Source of the DNA: Flavobacteriales bacterium UBA5871
GTDB taxonomy: Bacteria > Bacteroidota > Bacteroidia > Flavobacteriales_D > Crocinitomicaceae
DNA: 7,524 bases
Assembly: GCA_002432085.1 (NCBI GenBank)
Contig: DJFN01000208.1
Location: 3,187 to 10,710 of the forward strand
Direction of reading: 5' to 3'
Part shown: one piece after another, positions 6,283 through 7,524 of the stretch
Numbering within the stretch: the first letter of the stretch is position 1
How the letters are laid out: each line of letters begins with the position of its first letter
Notes under the pieces: generated by a model
Seen by the model: only the letters and a program-made list of their open reading frames with translations
Told to the model about the DNA's origin: nothing
The model's database searches: none
Made by a program: the position numbers and the translations under genes

Positions 6283-7524
6283 ATGAAAAAACAACTACTC
6301 TTCATCGCTGCCCTTTCTGTGGCAGGATGGAGCTATTCCCACCAAGGGGATGGCGGCGAGCCGAAAAGCTACAAGCTTCCGGCCTCATTGAAAGAAGTCG
6401 ACCAGCGCGTCTTTACCCAGCCCGATATCGCGGCATTGCAGGCAGAAGATGAGCTCAACGACGATAAAGGCACAGGTCCGTGGCGATTCGGGTTCAATAA
6501 CGCCACGAACCTCACACTTGAAAACGCCGGAACGTGGACAACGCTCCCGAACGGCGGCAAAATCTGGCGCCTGCAGCTCACCTGTGAGAACGCGCTCACT
6601 GTTAATCTTACACTCGACAACGTATTGCTTCCGGAAGGAAACGAGCTCTACGTCTACAATCCGGATAAAAGCTTCATCCTCGGAGCTTTCAAAGCGTATC
6701 ACTTGTACGAAGGAAACCTCGGAACGGAGCTTGTTCCGGGCAACACCGTTGTACTCGAGTACTTCATTCCCAAAGAAAACATCGAGCTTCCGGCTGGTCT
6801 GCGCGTGAATACCGTAACACATGGTTACCGCACAGCAGATGAATTCAATGCCAAAGCATTCGGCACATCCGGCAACTGCAACATGAACGTCAACTGTCCT
6901 GATGGAGCAGACTGGACCAACCAGCGCAACAGTGCCGTAATGCTCGTTTCGGGCAGCAACGGTTTCTGCAGCGGGGCATTGATCAATAACACCGAAAACG
7001 ACGGAAAACCGTACGTATTGACGGCAAATCACTGCTACAATTCAGGTATTGCTACCTGGGTTTTCCGTTTTAACTGGCAGGCAGCAAACTGCACCAATCC
7101 GGGCTCTTCACCGACTTTTCAATCCCTTTCGGGAGCCGTGTTGCGCTCGCGCCGTACGCCAAGCGACTTTTGCCTCGTGGAAATCACCGGAGGTCTGGTC
7201 AACAACACTGTTCCGGAAGCTTACAGTCCATATTTCTCCGGCTGGGATAACTCCGGTGCCATTCCGACATCTTCGGGGTGTATCCACCACCCGGACGGCG
7301 ACATCAAGAAAATTTCCTTTGACGACGCAGCGGCTGTGATTTCCCAGGCAATGGGCTCTTCGGAAGCACAATCAACCTGGACAGTTGAATGGGACCGCAA
7401 CACCACAACGGAAGGCGGTTCGTCCGGCTCGCCATTGTTCGATCAGAATCACCGTATCATCGGTCAGCTATGGGGGGGCGGAGCTTCGTGCAGCAATCTT
7501 TCTTCACCGGATTACTACGGTCGC
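6283..7524 (+). CDS. Secreted lysyl endopeptidase-like trypsin-fold serine protease, partial (3' end outside the window)
   Basis: The frame stays open for 414 codons to the window edge with no stop. Residues 1-19 are a signal peptide (MKKQ, hydrophobic core, likely cut after SYS). About 20-193 form a prodomain. The catalytic domain begins near G194 in GTSGNCNMNVNCPDG, which matches the recalled mature start of Achromobacter protease I, GVSGSCNIDVVCPEG. The triad is H250 (LTANHC), D295 (SDFCLVEI) and S381 (GGSSGSPLF). D410 in PDYYGR fits the acidic S1-pocket residue that gives lysine specificity in protease I. C199-C403, C205-C270 and C229-C251 correspond to its three disulfides; C297 and C333 are extra. 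The missing C terminus may carry binding or type IX sorting domains, as is common in this phylum, but that cannot be seen here. The ATG at 6283 lacks a Shine-Dalgarno. Family confidence is high; lysine specificity is inferred. Confidence 0.94.
   Translation, partial: MKKQLLFIAALSVAGWSYSHQGDGGEPKSYKLPASLKEVDQRVFTQPDIAALQAEDELNDDKGTGPWRFGFNNATNLTLENAGTWTTLPNGGKIWRLQLTCENALTVNLTLDNVLLPEGNELYVYNPDKSFILGAFKAYHLYEGNLGTELVPGNTVVLEYFIPKENIELPAGLRVNTVTHGYRTADEFNAKAFGTSGNCNMNVNCPDGADWTNQRNSAVMLVSGSNGFCSGALINNTENDGKPYVLTANHCYNSGIATWVFRFNWQAANCTNPGSSPTFQSLSGAVLRSRRTPSDFCLVEITGGLVNNTVPEAYSPYFSGWDNSGAIPTSSGCIHHPDGDIKKISFDDAAAVISQAMGSSEAQSTWTVEWDRNTTTEGGSSGSPLFDQNHRIIGQLWGGGASCSNLSSPDYYGR

Noticed and set aside
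5647..6294. A 215-codon open frame on the minus strand
   Set aside because: It covers the thioredoxin-fold gene in antisense; the plus-strand gene has a signal peptide, a CxxC site and a cis-proline.
6385..7032. A 215-codon open frame on the minus strand
   Set aside because: It is antisense to the prodomain and the start of the catalytic domain of the protease, which is supported by strong family motifs.

Overview
The window looks like chromosomal DNA from a member of the Bacteroidota, probably near the Flavobacteriales, although the sequence alone does not fix the genus. Three things point that way: start codons without Shine-Dalgarno sequences, a very large NtrY-like multi-membrane-span histidine kinase, and secreted proteins of types common in that phylum. 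GC content is intermediate. No RNA genes, CRISPR arrays, insertion sequences or phage genes are visible.

Left part (90-5535, minus strand): three genes read right to left and are packed so tightly that they overlap, so they almost certainly form one operon. First is a 407-residue secreted protein of unknown function. Its stop overlaps the start of a 205-residue P-loop kinase of the uridine kinase family by 4 bases (ATGA). The end of that kinase gene overlaps by 16 bases the start of a 1207-residue sensor histidine kinase with about 12 membrane spans, three extracytoplasmic regions, a HAMP domain and a complete kinase core. Immediately after the kinase is a short, degraded 7-base tandem repeat (53-94).

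Right part (5617-7524, plus strand): an 81-base divergent intergenic region separates this operon from two genes read the other way. The first is an exported thioredoxin-fold protein with a CNTC active site. Thirty bases later begins a secreted trypsin-fold protease of the lysyl endopeptidase (Achromobacter protease I) type. Its catalytic domain is nearly complete, but it runs off the window without a stop. All six cysteines that form disulfides in protease I have counterparts here, which makes the neighbouring exported thiol-disulfide protein suggestive.

No clearly new multi-gene system is evident. The points most worth a second look are: the substrate-pocket changes in the uridine kinase homologue and its coupling to a sensor kinase and a secreted protein; the three-ectodomain layout of that sensor; paired substitutions around the protease active site; and the heptamer repeat at the end of the operon.
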